NCBI RefSeq assembly: GCF_000155635.1
Contig: NZ_DS990556.1
Span: forward strand, 186,001-250,000
Origin: Cyanobium sp. PCC 7001
GTDB lineage: Bacteria > Cyanobacteriota > Cyanobacteriia > PCC-6307 > Cyanobiaceae
Length of the DNA stretch: 64,000 bases
Direction of reading: 5' to 3'
Below are positions 49,163 to 58,327 of this stretch, piece after piece (within the stretch, counting starts at the first letter, position 1; each line of letters begins with the position of its first letter). Under the pieces are notes generated by a model that was given only the letters and a program-made list of their open reading frames with translations, was not told where the DNA came from and ran no database searches. The position numbers and the translations under genes are program-made.

Positions 49163-49859
49163 GGGGAATGATGTCCGAGCGCTGGTATCAACTCAGCAAG
49201 TCGTTTCGCAAAGACCCATGGATTTAGCGTTGTTGTAAGTTTCTATCGCCCAATGCCAGGTTTGCTCGGGGAAGCCTTCTCAAGCCCGCCGTTTTCGTAG
49301 CATGAGAACTCGGTGGCCCAGAGATATAACCAAGCAGCCTCCGGCAACAAGGTCAAACAGAGCAAGCCAAGATTTACTTGGCTGTCAGACTAATAGGTCT
49401 TCAGAGCGAATGAATCTCCGAAATCCAGCGTGATCGCCGCTCCATATCATAAGCTCAGTGATGGGACAAACACCCGGCGAGGGAGTTCTTCCGCAAACTC
49501 TTTGAGGATCTGCAACGGTCGCGCTGGTGGCAACCTGCTGAGGTTCGGGCGGCTGGAGGATCTCGATCCGATCACCACCAGCACGATCGCCACCACCAGA
49601 TGCACTCAAGCTGAAACCGGGTCGGAGCCAGGGGGCCTGGCCGAGATGGCTGCACCTTTTGCCAAGTCCAGCTCGCCCCCAGGCGGCCTCCACCAGGTCC
49701 GTTGGAGGTCGGAGCATGAGCTGGTGAGGTTCAGAATCTGAGCCGCCAAAAGGAGTGGGCTTACCAGCTACCCCCACGGCCTGTGGCAGACCTCGAAGGC
49801 AAGGGGGGGCAGAGAGGGAGCCAGGGCCGGAAGCTATTGATCACAATGACAAGCTCTCG
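49163..49859. other. region without a recognisable gene, before the FGE gene
   Basis: Nearly 700 bases. ORFs on both strands (for example 49430-49741 plus, 49385-49777 minus) have no family signature and improbable composition. The promoter of the FGE operon should lie in the right part. Possibly more decayed mobile DNA. Confidence 0.5.
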
Positions 49860-50885
49860 ATGCACACGCCAAGCGAACCCTTCATGCCCCTGCTGCTTCC
49901 CATGCGCCTGCTGGCCACGGCCTTTCTCATCCTGTGCTTGCTGATCCAACCTCAGCCAGTGGCTGCCGGTCAGGCATTTCCCACCTGTCCGGCCGGCATG
50001 GAATGGATCCCCGGCGGCACGTTCCGCATGGGGTCGGATGACCACTACCCCGATGAGCTCTCGGTTGATGCGGTGACGGTGGAGGGTTTCTGCATCGACC
50101 GCCATGAAGTCACCAATGCCGAGTTCGATGCGTTTGTGAAGGCCACGGGCTATGTCACCGTGGCGGAACGGCCGATCCCCAAGGATCAGTACCCCGATCT
50201 GGCTGACGATCAACGGGCTCCCGGTGCCCTGGTCTTCGAAAGCCCAGCTCCTGGAAGTGAAGTCGCCTACCTGAGCTGGTGGCACTGGACTCCCGGGGCG
50301 AACTGGCGGCATCCGCAGGGCCCCGACAGCGACCTGGAAGGCCTGGCCAACCATCCCGTCGTGCAGGTCGCCTTCAGGGATGCCGAGGCCTATGCCGCCT
50401 GGGCCGGCAAGGCCCTTCCCACCGAGGCCCAGTGGGAATTCGCCGCCAGGGGCGGCCTCAAGGATCAGGTCTTCAGCTGGGGGAAAACCTATTCAGCGAA
50501 GCAGGCCAACACCTGGCAAGGGGAGTTCCCCATCCACAACCAGGAAAAGGATGGCTACTTCGGCACAGCCCCGGTGGGGAGCTTTCCGCCCAACGGCTAC
50601 GGGCTCCAGGACATGACCGGCAACGTCTGGGAGTGGACGCAGGACTGGTACCGACCCGGCCACCAGGGCATGGCCGATCATGTGAATCCAGCTGTGAGCG
50701 AGCAGGAGCTGAGTTTCGATCCCCGCGAGCCTGGCATCGCCAAGCACGTGATCAAGGGTGGTTCCTTCCTCTGTGCGAAGAACTATTGCAGCCGTTACCG
50801 CCCGGCGGCCCGGGAGGCCCTCGAACCGGATACAGGCACGTCCCATATCGGCTTTCGGCTGGTCTCCGGCCCCACTGAGGGGTAG
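49860..50885 (+). CDS. formylglycine-generating enzyme (FGE/SUMF1 family), exported
   Basis: Predicted 341 residues. It oxidises a cysteine in sulfatases to formylglycine using O2 and copper. The FGE-sulfatase domain shows GGTFRMGSDDHYPDE, GFCIDRHEVTNAEF, LPTEAQWEFAARGG and the C-terminal IKGGSFLCAKNYCSRYRPAA, in which Cys305 and Cys310 correspond to the catalytic pair of human FGE (C-x4-C). A hydrophobic signal (LLATAFLILCLLIQPQPVAA) near residues 17-38 indicates export. The ATG at 49860 was chosen since the earlier in-frame codons are poorly coding. A sulfatase gene follows 141 nt downstream. Confidence 0.9.
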   Translation: MHTPSEPFMPLLLPMRLLATAFLILCLLIQPQPVAAGQAFPTCPAGMEWIPGGTFRMGSDDHYPDELSVDAVTVEGFCIDRHEVTNAEFDAFVKATGYVTVAERPIPKDQYPDLADDQRAPGALVFESPAPGSEVAYLSWWHWTPGANWRHPQGPDSDLEGLANHPVVQVAFRDAEAYAAWAGKALPTEAQWEFAARGGLKDQVFSWGKTYSAKQANTWQGEFPIHNQEKDGYFGTAPVGSFPPNGYGLQDMTGNVWEWTQDWYRPGHQGMADHVNPAVSEQELSFDPREPGIAKHVIKGGSFLCAKNYCSRYRPAAREALEPDTGTSHIGFRLVSGPTEG

Positions 50886-51026
50886 TCGTTGCGACTCAGC
50901 TGGGCACGCCTGCTCAATTCGGGCAAACCTTCAGCGCCTCGGCCTGCTCCCCGCCATTGCCTGGGATAGTTGCTATCTGCGCTCCCATCAGGGGTCGCTG
51001 TTCTCTTCAGGTCCCCAGCGCGGCGC

Positions 51027-52832
51027 ATGGCCCCACTCGCACCAACGATCCGTCGGCTGACCAGCCTGCTGCTGGCGCTGTTCTTGAGTGTTGCCCTGGT
51101 GGCGTGCGGCGCGAAAGGCCCAGACGTCAATCAGGCCTCCGCGAACCCCACGGCGATGCCCACCGGTCAGCCAGTGGCGCGGCCGATGGGCATGCCCACC
51201 GAGAAATTCGCGAACAAGCCCAACATCCTCTTCATCATGGGCGATGACATCGGCTGGATGCAGCCGGGGGTCTACCACCGCGGCCTGATGGTGGGTGAAA
51301 CCCCCAACATCGACCGGATCGGCAAAGAGGGCGCGATTTTCATGGATTACGTGGCCATGCAGAGCTGCACCTCGGGCCGCAATGCGTTCTTCACGGGCAT
51401 GTACCCCCTGCGGACGGGCATGATCCCGCCCCAGCTGCCCGGCAGCCCCACTTACCTCAAGCCAGGAACGCCCGCACTGGCCAAGTTCCTTCGCGATCAG
51501 GGCTACACCACGGGAGAATTCGGCAAGAATCACCTGGGTGACCACACCGCCTCACTGCCCACGGCGCACGGTTTCGAGGAGTACTGGGGCTACCTGTATC
51601 ACCTCGATGCCATGCAGCAGGTGAGCTTCCCCGACATCAACAGCTCGCCCACGCAACAGGCGATTGCGCCCCCTTGCCAGAACACCCCCGTCCCTGGGCT
51701 GCCTGCCGTGGCCGGTGCTGTTGATCCCAAGACCACAACCTGCCTCACCCCGCCCCGCCCGGTGATCTGGTGCACGTCGTCCGACGGCACAGAAAAGAAC
51801 CAGAGCTGCAAGGACGAGGGACCGCTGACCCTGGAGCGATCCAAGACCGTGGACGAGGAGATCTCAGCCAAGGTGATCGACTTCCTCGACCGCAACGATC
51901 CCAAGAAAACCAACAAGCCGTTCTTCGTGTGGTACAACCCGGCCCGCATGCACGTCACCACCGTGCTCTCGGACAAATACATGGACATGGTGTCGACAAA
52001 GGGCGGCAAGGATTGGGGGGTCAACGAGGCGGGCATGAAGCAGATGGATGACAACATCGGCTACGTGCTTAAGAAGCTCGATGACATGGGCCAACTCGAC
52101 AACACGCTGATCGTCTTCACCACCGACAACGGCGCCGAGAAGATCTCCTTCCCCGACGGCGGTGTTACCCCCTTCAAGGGCCAGAAGGGCGAAGCCTACG
52201 AAGGTGGATATCGGGCCCCGATGGTGGTGCGCTGGCCCGGCCATATCGAGCCGGGCACCGTGAAAGACCAGCTGTTCGCCGCCCTGGACTGGGTGCCGAC
52301 CCTGGTGGATATCGGCGGGGGAGCCAAGGGAGACGCCCTGAAGAAGCAGATCGAAGCCGGAAACTATCCCGGCATCGTCAAGACCACACTGGATGGCGTC
52401 AATCAGCGCGACTATCTCGAAGCCAAGTCTGACAAGTCGGCAAGAGATTATTTCTTCTACTACTCCGGGGCTACACCATCAGCCGTAAGGTACAAGAACT
52501 GGAAGATGTACTACACCATGTCTGAGCCAGGAGCAGACGGCTGGATCATGCCCCTGATCCCCTTCCATTGGACACTCGTTCAGAACATCAAGCGCGATCC
52601 CTTTGAGCAGGCCGTCGGCGTCGCCCAGGAAACCGCGATGAGCATTGGCGGTGCCTTGGCCGGTCCAGTCACGGCCTACCAATACGACTGGAACATGTTG
52701 CCCATCGGCCAGCAGTTGTGGGAAGAACAGTTGATGTCCTACAAGACGTACCCACCGCTTCAATCCCCTGCCACCTACAACCTCGACGCAATCTTGGCGA
52801 AAGTCAAAGAAGCCGGCCATCCCAGCGAATAA
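51027..52832 (+). CDS. sulfatase, lipoprotein
   Basis: Predicted 601 residues. A lipoprotein signal (SLLLALFLSVALVACG, lipid-attachment Cys27) precedes a sulfatase domain: PNILFIMGDDIGWMQPG with metal-binding Asp pair, the modification site AMQSCTSGRNAFFTGMYPL (C-x-S-x-R, Cys about 114), GEFGKNHLGD, and LIVFTTDNGAEK. The neighbouring FGE is expected to convert Cys114 to formylglycine. The Ser at the third position replaces the usual Pro. The enzyme should face the periplasm. Aryl or choline-type sulfate esters are possible substrates; none is fixed by sequence. Long internal insertion near residues 215-260 contains Cys pairs. Confidence 0.9.
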   Translation: MAPLAPTIRRLTSLLLALFLSVALVACGAKGPDVNQASANPTAMPTGQPVARPMGMPTEKFANKPNILFIMGDDIGWMQPGVYHRGLMVGETPNIDRIGKEGAIFMDYVAMQSCTSGRNAFFTGMYPLRTGMIPPQLPGSPTYLKPGTPALAKFLRDQGYTTGEFGKNHLGDHTASLPTAHGFEEYWGYLYHLDAMQQVSFPDINSSPTQQAIAPPCQNTPVPGLPAVAGAVDPKTTTCLTPPRPVIWCTSSDGTEKNQSCKDEGPLTLERSKTVDEEISAKVIDFLDRNDPKKTNKPFFVWYNPARMHVTTVLSDKYMDMVSTKGGKDWGVNEAGMKQMDDNIGYVLKKLDDMGQLDNTLIVFTTDNGAEKISFPDGGVTPFKGQKGEAYEGGYRAPMVVRWPGHIEPGTVKDQLFAALDWVPTLVDIGGGAKGDALKKQIEAGNYPGIVKTTLDGVNQRDYLEAKSDKSARDYFFYYSGATPSAVRYKNWKMYYTMSEPGADGWIMPLIPFHWTLVQNIKRDPFEQAVGVAQETAMSIGGALAGPVTAYQYDWNMLPIGQQLWEEQLMSYKTYPPLQSPATYNLDAILAKVKEAGHPSE

Positions 52833-52848
52833 CTGGAGCACCCACACC

Positions 52849-53424
52849 ATGAGCAACATCATGAGCGACTCTGATCACGCCTGGGCTCAGCGCTTGAAGA
52901 CGTCAAGGTCCATGGGGATCCTGATGATCGTGCTGGGTGCCCTGGCCATTCTTTACCCTCTCTTTGCAACGATCTTCACCTTCAATGTGATCGGCTTCGT
53001 GCTGCTGTTGTTCGGCTTTCTGCAGCTGTTTCATGGCTTACAGCTCAGCAAGGCAAAGGCTGGTCAACACTTGCTGGCCATCCTGCTCGGCATCTTCTAT
53101 TTGATCGTTGGCTTCTGGATCCTGCGCCATCCAGTCTTCTCGATCCTGGATCTCACCATGGTGATTGGAATTCTGTTCTTCATCCAGGGAGCCATCCAGG
53201 TGATCAACGCCTTTGATGGCCGAGAGGAGCATCGCAAGTTGCTTCTCGCCACTGGTATTGCCGGCATTATTCTCGGCATCCTGATCTGGAGCAACTGGCC
53301 CTTTGATTCCCTCAGCCTGCTGGGGCTGCTGGTGGGAATCAACCTGATCCTCTCCGGCGTCAGCATCCTGAAGACCTTCCGGGCGGATCAGCTCATCCCC
53401 TCGGCTGGCTCAGAATCCACCTGA
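52849..53424 (+). CDS. HdeD-like DUF308 membrane protein
   Basis: Predicted 191 residues with six hydrophobic segments in three related pairs (for example GILMIVLGALAILYPLFATI and LLVGINLILSGVSILKTF), matching the HdeD/DUF308 family associated with acid resistance. It lies 16 nt after the sulfatase stop and so belongs to the same operon. Sulfate ester hydrolysis releases acid, which could explain the link, but this is speculation. Confidence 0.85.
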   Translation: MSNIMSDSDHAWAQRLKTSRSMGILMIVLGALAILYPLFATIFTFNVIGFVLLLFGFLQLFHGLQLSKAKAGQHLLAILLGIFYLIVGFWILRHPVFSILDLTMVIGILFFIQGAIQVINAFDGREEHRKLLLATGIAGIILGILIWSNWPFDSLSLLGLLVGINLILSGVSILKTFRADQLIPSAGSEST

Positions 53425-53470
53425 CTTCGATGAGTGCCAGTGCCTCGGATCTGCAATCGCGTTCAGGCTC

Positions 53471-54541
53471 ATGAGCGATTCGTCGACAATGCCCCTGAGG
53501 CGCAGAACCATCATTCAATCGCTGGGCACACTGCTCTGCGCCACGCTCCTGGCCGTTGCCTTCGGCCTGCCAGGAGTTTCTGCCCAATCGCTGGATCCTT
53601 TACCTTCCTGGAACCCTGGGGCTGCCAAAGACAGCATCCTCACCTTTGTCGCCCAGACCACCGATCCCAGCAGTCCTGACTTCGTTCCTGCAGAGGAACG
53701 CATCGCCACCTTCGACCAGGACGGCACGCTCTGGGTGGAACACCCGATGTACACCCAGGTGATGTACATCCTCGAACGGGTGCCTGAGCTGGTGAACGCC
53801 AAGCCTGAGCTTGCCCGGGAGAAGCCCTACGCCACCGTGCTCTCTGGGCTAGCAGGTGACAGAACGAGTCTGGAGAGCCTGACGCTGCCGGATCTTGAGA
53901 CACTGGCAGCCGCCACCCTCACCGGTATGCCGCTTGACACCTTCAATCAAGAGGTGAAACGTTGGCTCGCCACGGCGAAACATCCACGCTGGAAACGCCC
54001 CTACACCGAGCTCACCTACCAGCCGATGCAGGAGCTGCTCATGCTGCTGCGCGCGAAGGGCTATCGCACCTACATCGCCACGGGTGGTGGCCAGGATTTT
54101 GTGCGTGTCTACGCGCAGGAGGTCTATGGAATCCCCCCTGAACAGGTGATCGGCACGGCCGGCAGCACCCGCTACGGCTACACCAGCACGGGCAAGCCCT
54201 TTCTCACCAAGGAACCCAAGCTTCTCCTCGACAACAACAACGCTGGCAAGCCAGAAGGCATCCATCTGATGATCGGTCGCCGGCCCACGGCGGCATTCGG
54301 GAATTCCACCGGCGATCGGCAGATGCTCGAATACGCGAAGGCAGGGGGAGAAGCCAACCTGGCGATGATCGTGCTGCACGATGATGCCAGCAGGGAGTAT
54401 GCCTACGGCCCAGCCCAGGGGCTGCCGGACACCAAGGTGGGCACCTTCACCCAGGAGCTCTACGACGAAGCCAAGCAGCAGGGATGGGTGGTGATCAGCA
54501 TGAAGAACGACTGGAAACAGATCTTCTCGTTTGCGCGTTAG
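53471..54541 (+). CDS. exported HAD-superfamily hydrolase
   Basis: Predicted 356 residues. A signal peptide (TIIQSLGTLLCATLLAVAFG up to VSAQ) precedes a HAD domain: motif I RIATFDQDGTLWVEHP, motif II in YIATGGGQDF, motif IV in AFGNSTGDRQMLEYA. It is of the type annotated as haloacid-dehalogenase-like or exported phosphoserine-phosphatase-like hydrolase. The gene lies 46 nt after the HdeD-like gene, in the operon. Probably a periplasmic phosphatase; substrate unknown. Confidence 0.85.
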   Translation: MSDSSTMPLRRRTIIQSLGTLLCATLLAVAFGLPGVSAQSLDPLPSWNPGAAKDSILTFVAQTTDPSSPDFVPAEERIATFDQDGTLWVEHPMYTQVMYILERVPELVNAKPELAREKPYATVLSGLAGDRTSLESLTLPDLETLAAATLTGMPLDTFNQEVKRWLATAKHPRWKRPYTELTYQPMQELLMLLRAKGYRTYIATGGGQDFVRVYAQEVYGIPPEQVIGTAGSTRYGYTSTGKPFLTKEPKLLLDNNNAGKPEGIHLMIGRRPTAAFGNSTGDRQMLEYAKAGGEANLAMIVLHDDASREYAYGPAQGLPDTKVGTFTQELYDEAKQQGWVVISMKNDWKQIFSFAR

Positions 54542-54677
54542 CCCCGAGTGAACACGCTCAACGAATAGCTGTGACGGCCTTTTCCGGCGGTGATGCTGGC
54601 ATCAACGCCCATGGGGCGCCCACAGCTGAGGCCACAATGGTCAGAGACAAACCCGCAGGCGATGCGACGATGTTCAG

Positions 54678-55652
54678 GTGCCACCCCTGCTGACCATTGA
54701 CAGCGTCGAGTGCCTGCAGTCCAGGCTGGAGGCACTCGGACTGTCCCTGAAGGTCACTCAGCTCGCCGGGGGTGAGCTGAGAGGAACTCTGCTGCCCCTG
54801 CTGCTGGGTCCGCTGAGGCTGCTTCGCATCCGGGTCGACAGGTCGGTTCACTGTGCCGGCCCCAAGCCGCGTGGCAGCCAAATCGTGGCGATGGATCTGG
54901 GGAGGGATCCGGACGGCGGTGTGACTTCGCCAGCCCAGATCCTCAGCCATGGCCAGCCGCTGTCGCCCAGGGCCCTGTTCGGGCTCTCCGGCGCCGGCGA
55001 GGTCCATCTGAGCACTTTTGGCCCGTGCGACATGGCCCTGCTGCTGATCCATCGGGAGGAGTTCCTCCATCGGGCCGACCGGCTCGGCTGCTCCGTGCTG
55101 GAGCAGGTGCTGCCCCGCAACTGGCTCACCTTGGATCCAGGCCGGTTTGCGCGGTTGCGGCGCTACCTGCGCCAGCTCTTCGCGACGCTCGAGACCGATC
55201 CCAGCTTGCAACAGGTGGCTGGTTTCGACGAGCTGGTGAGCAACGATCTGCTCCCTCTGGTGCTGGAAGCCCTGATCCATGGCGGGCATGCCAGCAACAG
55301 CCTGCCCCGGGCCCCTTCGCGGATCGAGCTGGTGAAGGCGGCCCAGCGGTGGATGGAAGCCCATCCCAGACACCCCATTCACCTGGAGGGCCTCTGCCGA
55401 GAGGTGCACACCAGCCGGCGGAGCCTGATTCAGGGATTCCGGGAGCACCTGGGGATGGGTCCGATGAGCTATCTGCGGCTTCATCGCCTGCACGGCATCC
55501 GGCAGGAACTGCTGGGGGCCGATCCAAGCCAGATGACGATCCGCGCCCTCGCCGCGGAATGGGGCTTCCTCAACCCTGGCCACTTCTCCAGGCAGTACGC
55601 CGAGCTCTTCGGTGAGCGGCCTTCCGACACCCTCCGCCGTCCTCGATGCTGA
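54678..55652 (+). CDS. AraC-family transcription regulator
   Basis: Predicted 324 residues from GTG 54678. The C-terminal double HTH domain (about 215-320) includes LEGLCREVHTSRRSLIQGFR and RALAAEWGFLNPGHFSRQYA with the conserved AraC signature. The N-terminal region with SRIRVDRSVHCAG-like segments is a poorly conserved ligand or dimerisation domain. Its position at the end of the sulfatase operon suggests control of that operon, by inference. Start uncertain; an ATG in another frame nearby is not coding. Confidence 0.85.
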   Translation: MPPLLTIDSVECLQSRLEALGLSLKVTQLAGGELRGTLLPLLLGPLRLLRIRVDRSVHCAGPKPRGSQIVAMDLGRDPDGGVTSPAQILSHGQPLSPRALFGLSGAGEVHLSTFGPCDMALLLIHREEFLHRADRLGCSVLEQVLPRNWLTLDPGRFARLRRYLRQLFATLETDPSLQQVAGFDELVSNDLLPLVLEALIHGGHASNSLPRAPSRIELVKAAQRWMEAHPRHPIHLEGLCREVHTSRRSLIQGFREHLGMGPMSYLRLHRLHGIRQELLGADPSQMTIRALAAEWGFLNPGHFSRQYAELFGERPSDTLRRPRC

Positions 55653-55759
55653 CCTGATGCACTGTGGGTATGCCAGCCGCGCGCGCTGCTGTGCCCTTAA
55701 GACACCCTGGAGAAGGCGTTGGATGGCTGCAGACCAGAGATCCTTCACTCTGCCCAGAG
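55653..55759. other. short gap between AraC gene and transposase remnant
   Basis: No gene or clear site seen; with the following remnant it fills the 557-nt gap before the second sulfatase. Confidence 0.5.
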
Positions 55760-56084
55760 ATGCCAGTTACCTCCGAGGACTTCGTGGCCAAGCTGCTAGA
55801 CGAGAAGATCAGGATCAACTGGTCTGGGCGGAAACGCTGCAACGACCTCATCGTGCTGAGGAGGCTGTGACGCTCAGCCAAGGGGCCTAGTGGGACGCCT
55901 CTCGCGAAGCCGAGTAGAGGTGTACGTCCGTATCTACAGCGATGACTGGAAGTCTTCAACCACCCCGGCCCAGTTCGCGCAAAGGTACTGCCCTGTTTAT
56001 TCCCACAAGACCTGCATCGAAAGCGAAAGCCCTATTCAACCTGCACAAGACTACCGATATCAGGGGCATAGCCTGATCCAGTAA
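55760..56084 (+). pseudogene. fragment of an IS3-like transposase (OrfB C-terminus)
   Basis: Two short frames read in succession: MPVTSEDFVAKLLDEKIRIN followed by WSGRKRCNDLIVLRRL, then EVYVRIYSDDWKSSTTPAQF and AQRYCPVYSHKT. The order and wording resemble the C-terminus of IS3-group integrases (a WSGRGRCxDN-like motif, ERLW-like, then VYLxAYSDxW and RYCHVRPH). The frame changes between 55870 and 55890, and the region is truncated at both ends. Family assignment is from memory of the pattern and is only moderately sure. Confidence 0.5.
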
Positions 56085-56209
56085 AGCTGTCACATGAGGA
56101 CAGAGAAATCAATTCTTCGTAGGATGTCCCGAAAGCAAAAGAAATACAAAAAAACTCACCGTAAATGACAAGAAGTAGCTAGGATCTGAATTGCTGAAAG
56201 CCACAACCA

Positions 56210-57778
56210 ATGTCAAATAAAAAGCCAAATATCATTCTGCTTGTGACGGATGACACAGGCTATGGCGATCTTGGGCCATACGGCGGCGGCGAAGGGCGCG
56301 GGATGCCAACCCCAAACTTCGATCGGCTTTCCGCTGAAGGCATGACCTTCTTCTCCTTTTATGCCCAACCGAGTTGCACCCCGGGTCGGGCCGCCATGGT
56401 CACGGGTCGTATCCCCAACCGCAGCGGCATGACCACTGTGGCCTTTCAGGGGCAAGGCGGCGGCTTGCCAGCAGCAGAATGGACCCTGGCCTCCGTGCTG
56501 AAACAGGCCGACTACCGCACTTTTTTCACGGGCAAATGGCACCTGGGTGAGGCCGATTACGCGCTGCCCAATGCCCAGGGCTATGACGAGATGAAGTATG
56601 TCGGTCTCTATCACTTGAATGCCTACACCTATGCCGACCCCACCTGGTTCCCGGATATGGATCCAGAACTACGCACCATGTTCCAAGAGGTGACAAAAGG
56701 TTCCCTGTCTGGTAAGGCCGGCGAACAGGCCAAGGAAGACTTCAAGATCAATGGTCAGTACGTCGATACACCTGAGCAAGGTGTTGTCGGGATTCCCTTC
56801 TTCGATGGCTATGTCGAAAAAGCAGCAACTGAGTTTCTTGATGAGGCGGCCAAAGGTGACCAGCCCTTCTTTCTCAGTGTGAACTTCATGAAGGTGCACC
56901 AGCCCAACCTGCCGCACCCCGACTTCATCCACCAATCACCTTCAAAGAGCAAGTATGCGGACTCAATCGTCGAGCTGGATGCCAGGGTCGGGGCGATTAT
57001 GGACAAGGTCCGGGAGCTTGGCCTGGAAGAAGATACGTTGGTTTTCTGGACCACGGACAACGGCGCCTGGCAGGATGTGTATCCCGACGCCGGCTACACA
57101 CCGTTCCGGGGCACGAAGGGTACTGTCCGGGAGGGAGGCAACCGCGTCCCCGCCATTGCCTGGTGGCCAGGGAAAATTCCGGCTGGCGCCAAGAACCACG
57201 ATATTCTCGGTGGACTCGATCTTATGGCCACATTTGCGGCCCTTGCAGGGGTATCCCTGCCCACCAATGATCGCGAGGGACAACCGACCACGTTTGACAG
57301 CTATGACATGTCTCCGGTGTTGCTTGGCACCGGTAAGTGTGAGCGCAAGACCTGGTTCTACTTCACCGAGAACGAACTAACACCAGGCGCAGTACGGGTG
57401 AACAATTACAAGGCTGTTTTTAATCTACGGGGTGACGATGGTGCAACCACTGGAGGTCTGGCAGTAGACTCTAACCTCGGCTGGAAAGGAGCAGAGAGTT
57501 ATGTCGCGGTGGTGCCGCAATTGTTTGACCTATGGCAAGACCCACAGGAGCGCTACGACATCTTCATGAATAACTATACGGAACGGACCTGGATGCTGGT
57601 CACCATTGGGGAAGCGGTCAAAGAGCTGATGAAAACCTATGTGCAGTATCCACCGCGCAAGATGCAGAGCGAGGGTTATTCTGGCCCGATTACGCTCACC
57701 CAGTATGAGCGCTTCCAGCATGTCAGGGAAATGCTCTCCAAGGAAGGCATAAAAATACCGCTGCCCACCGGTAACTAG
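56210..57778 (+). CDS. sulfatase (arylsulfatase type), cytosolic form
   Basis: Predicted 522 residues without a signal peptide. PNIILLVTDDTGYGDLGPYG carries the Asp pair for Ca2+/Mg2+. The canonical modification motif CTPGRAAMVTGR lies at Cys56, and FFTGKWHLGEADYALP and TLVFWTTDNGAWQDVYP carry further active-site residues. If exported FGE is the only activator present, a cytosolic sulfatase would need another route; either the FGE signal is not used or another enzyme exists. The gene is AT-richer than its neighbours and preceded by an AT-rich 90-nt leader, so it may have a separate origin from the operon to its left. Confidence 0.9.
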   Translation: MSNKKPNIILLVTDDTGYGDLGPYGGGEGRGMPTPNFDRLSAEGMTFFSFYAQPSCTPGRAAMVTGRIPNRSGMTTVAFQGQGGGLPAAEWTLASVLKQADYRTFFTGKWHLGEADYALPNAQGYDEMKYVGLYHLNAYTYADPTWFPDMDPELRTMFQEVTKGSLSGKAGEQAKEDFKINGQYVDTPEQGVVGIPFFDGYVEKAATEFLDEAAKGDQPFFLSVNFMKVHQPNLPHPDFIHQSPSKSKYADSIVELDARVGAIMDKVRELGLEEDTLVFWTTDNGAWQDVYPDAGYTPFRGTKGTVREGGNRVPAIAWWPGKIPAGAKNHDILGGLDLMATFAALAGVSLPTNDREGQPTTFDSYDMSPVLLGTGKCERKTWFYFTENELTPGAVRVNNYKAVFNLRGDDGATTGGLAVDSNLGWKGAESYVAVVPQLFDLWQDPQERYDIFMNNYTERTWMLVTIGEAVKELMKTYVQYPPRKMQSEGYSGPITLTQYERFQHVREMLSKEGIKIPLPTGN

Positions 57779-57832
57779 TCTGAAGCTTGCAGAAGCCGAC
57801 AGTCCGCTTGAGCGATAAGCCACGCTTGAATA

Positions 57833-57867
57833 ACATGCCTGCAAAACTGGCTTCCTGGCAGGCATGT
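57833..57867 (+). terminator. hairpin downstream of the second sulfatase
   Basis: Perfect 10-bp arms (ACATGCCTGC against GCAGGCATGT) with a 15-nt loop, 55 nt after the sulfatase stop and followed by a T-containing ATTCCATTTATT. Likely a transcription end, though without a pure T run. Confidence 0.65.
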
Positions 57868-58165
57868 ATTCCATTTATTGATTCACACTCCAGGCAGATT
57901 GGAAGATCTTGGCGCCAAGGTTGACTGGCTTTTTGGCAGACCCCTTCGTTTACCTCTTAAGTGGGGCACCGCCCCAGAATGAGTATCCCATCGTTGGCGA
58001 ATCCTTCCCCCAAAGAGTTGCGCCTCCACGGCACCCACAGCCTCGGGTTCAAGGCCAGGGTTGGCAATGAGGTGATCAGAGGCCTTTAAAACAATCCAGG
58101 AGATAGCCCAGGCCTGCCATGCTCAGTTTGGTCCCACGCGACTAGCAACGCGGCCTCACTGTGCT
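57868..58165. other. region without a recognisable gene, up to attC
   Basis: About 300 bases. A 36-codon ORF at about 57979-58089 (plus) and a GGGGC...GCCCC mini hairpin are the only items; neither is convincing. It joins the inserted sulfatase block to the leading edge of the interrupted cassette. Confidence 0.5.
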
Positions 58166-58255
58166 GCAGAACGCTTGCCATCACCTGGCCGTAATTCACT
58201 TAGGGAGTTACTTGACATCCCGTGGTGGCGGCTCAGGTGCATGGCAATGTTTGGC
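58166..58255 (-). other. attC site of the SEC-C/HNH cassette
   Basis: 90 bp with outer 7-mers GCAGAAC and GTTTGGC. Arms TTGCCAT-CACCTG and CAGGTGCATGGCAA pair perfectly except for one extrahelical G/C; GGCC pairs with GGCT. It lies 73 nt after the SEC-C gene stop. Confidence 0.92.
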
Positions 58256-58327
58256 AGTCCAAGACTATGAAGGAGAATTGGAAAACCGAATCAGAATCGT
58301 GCAATCCCCCGATGATACAATAGTGGT

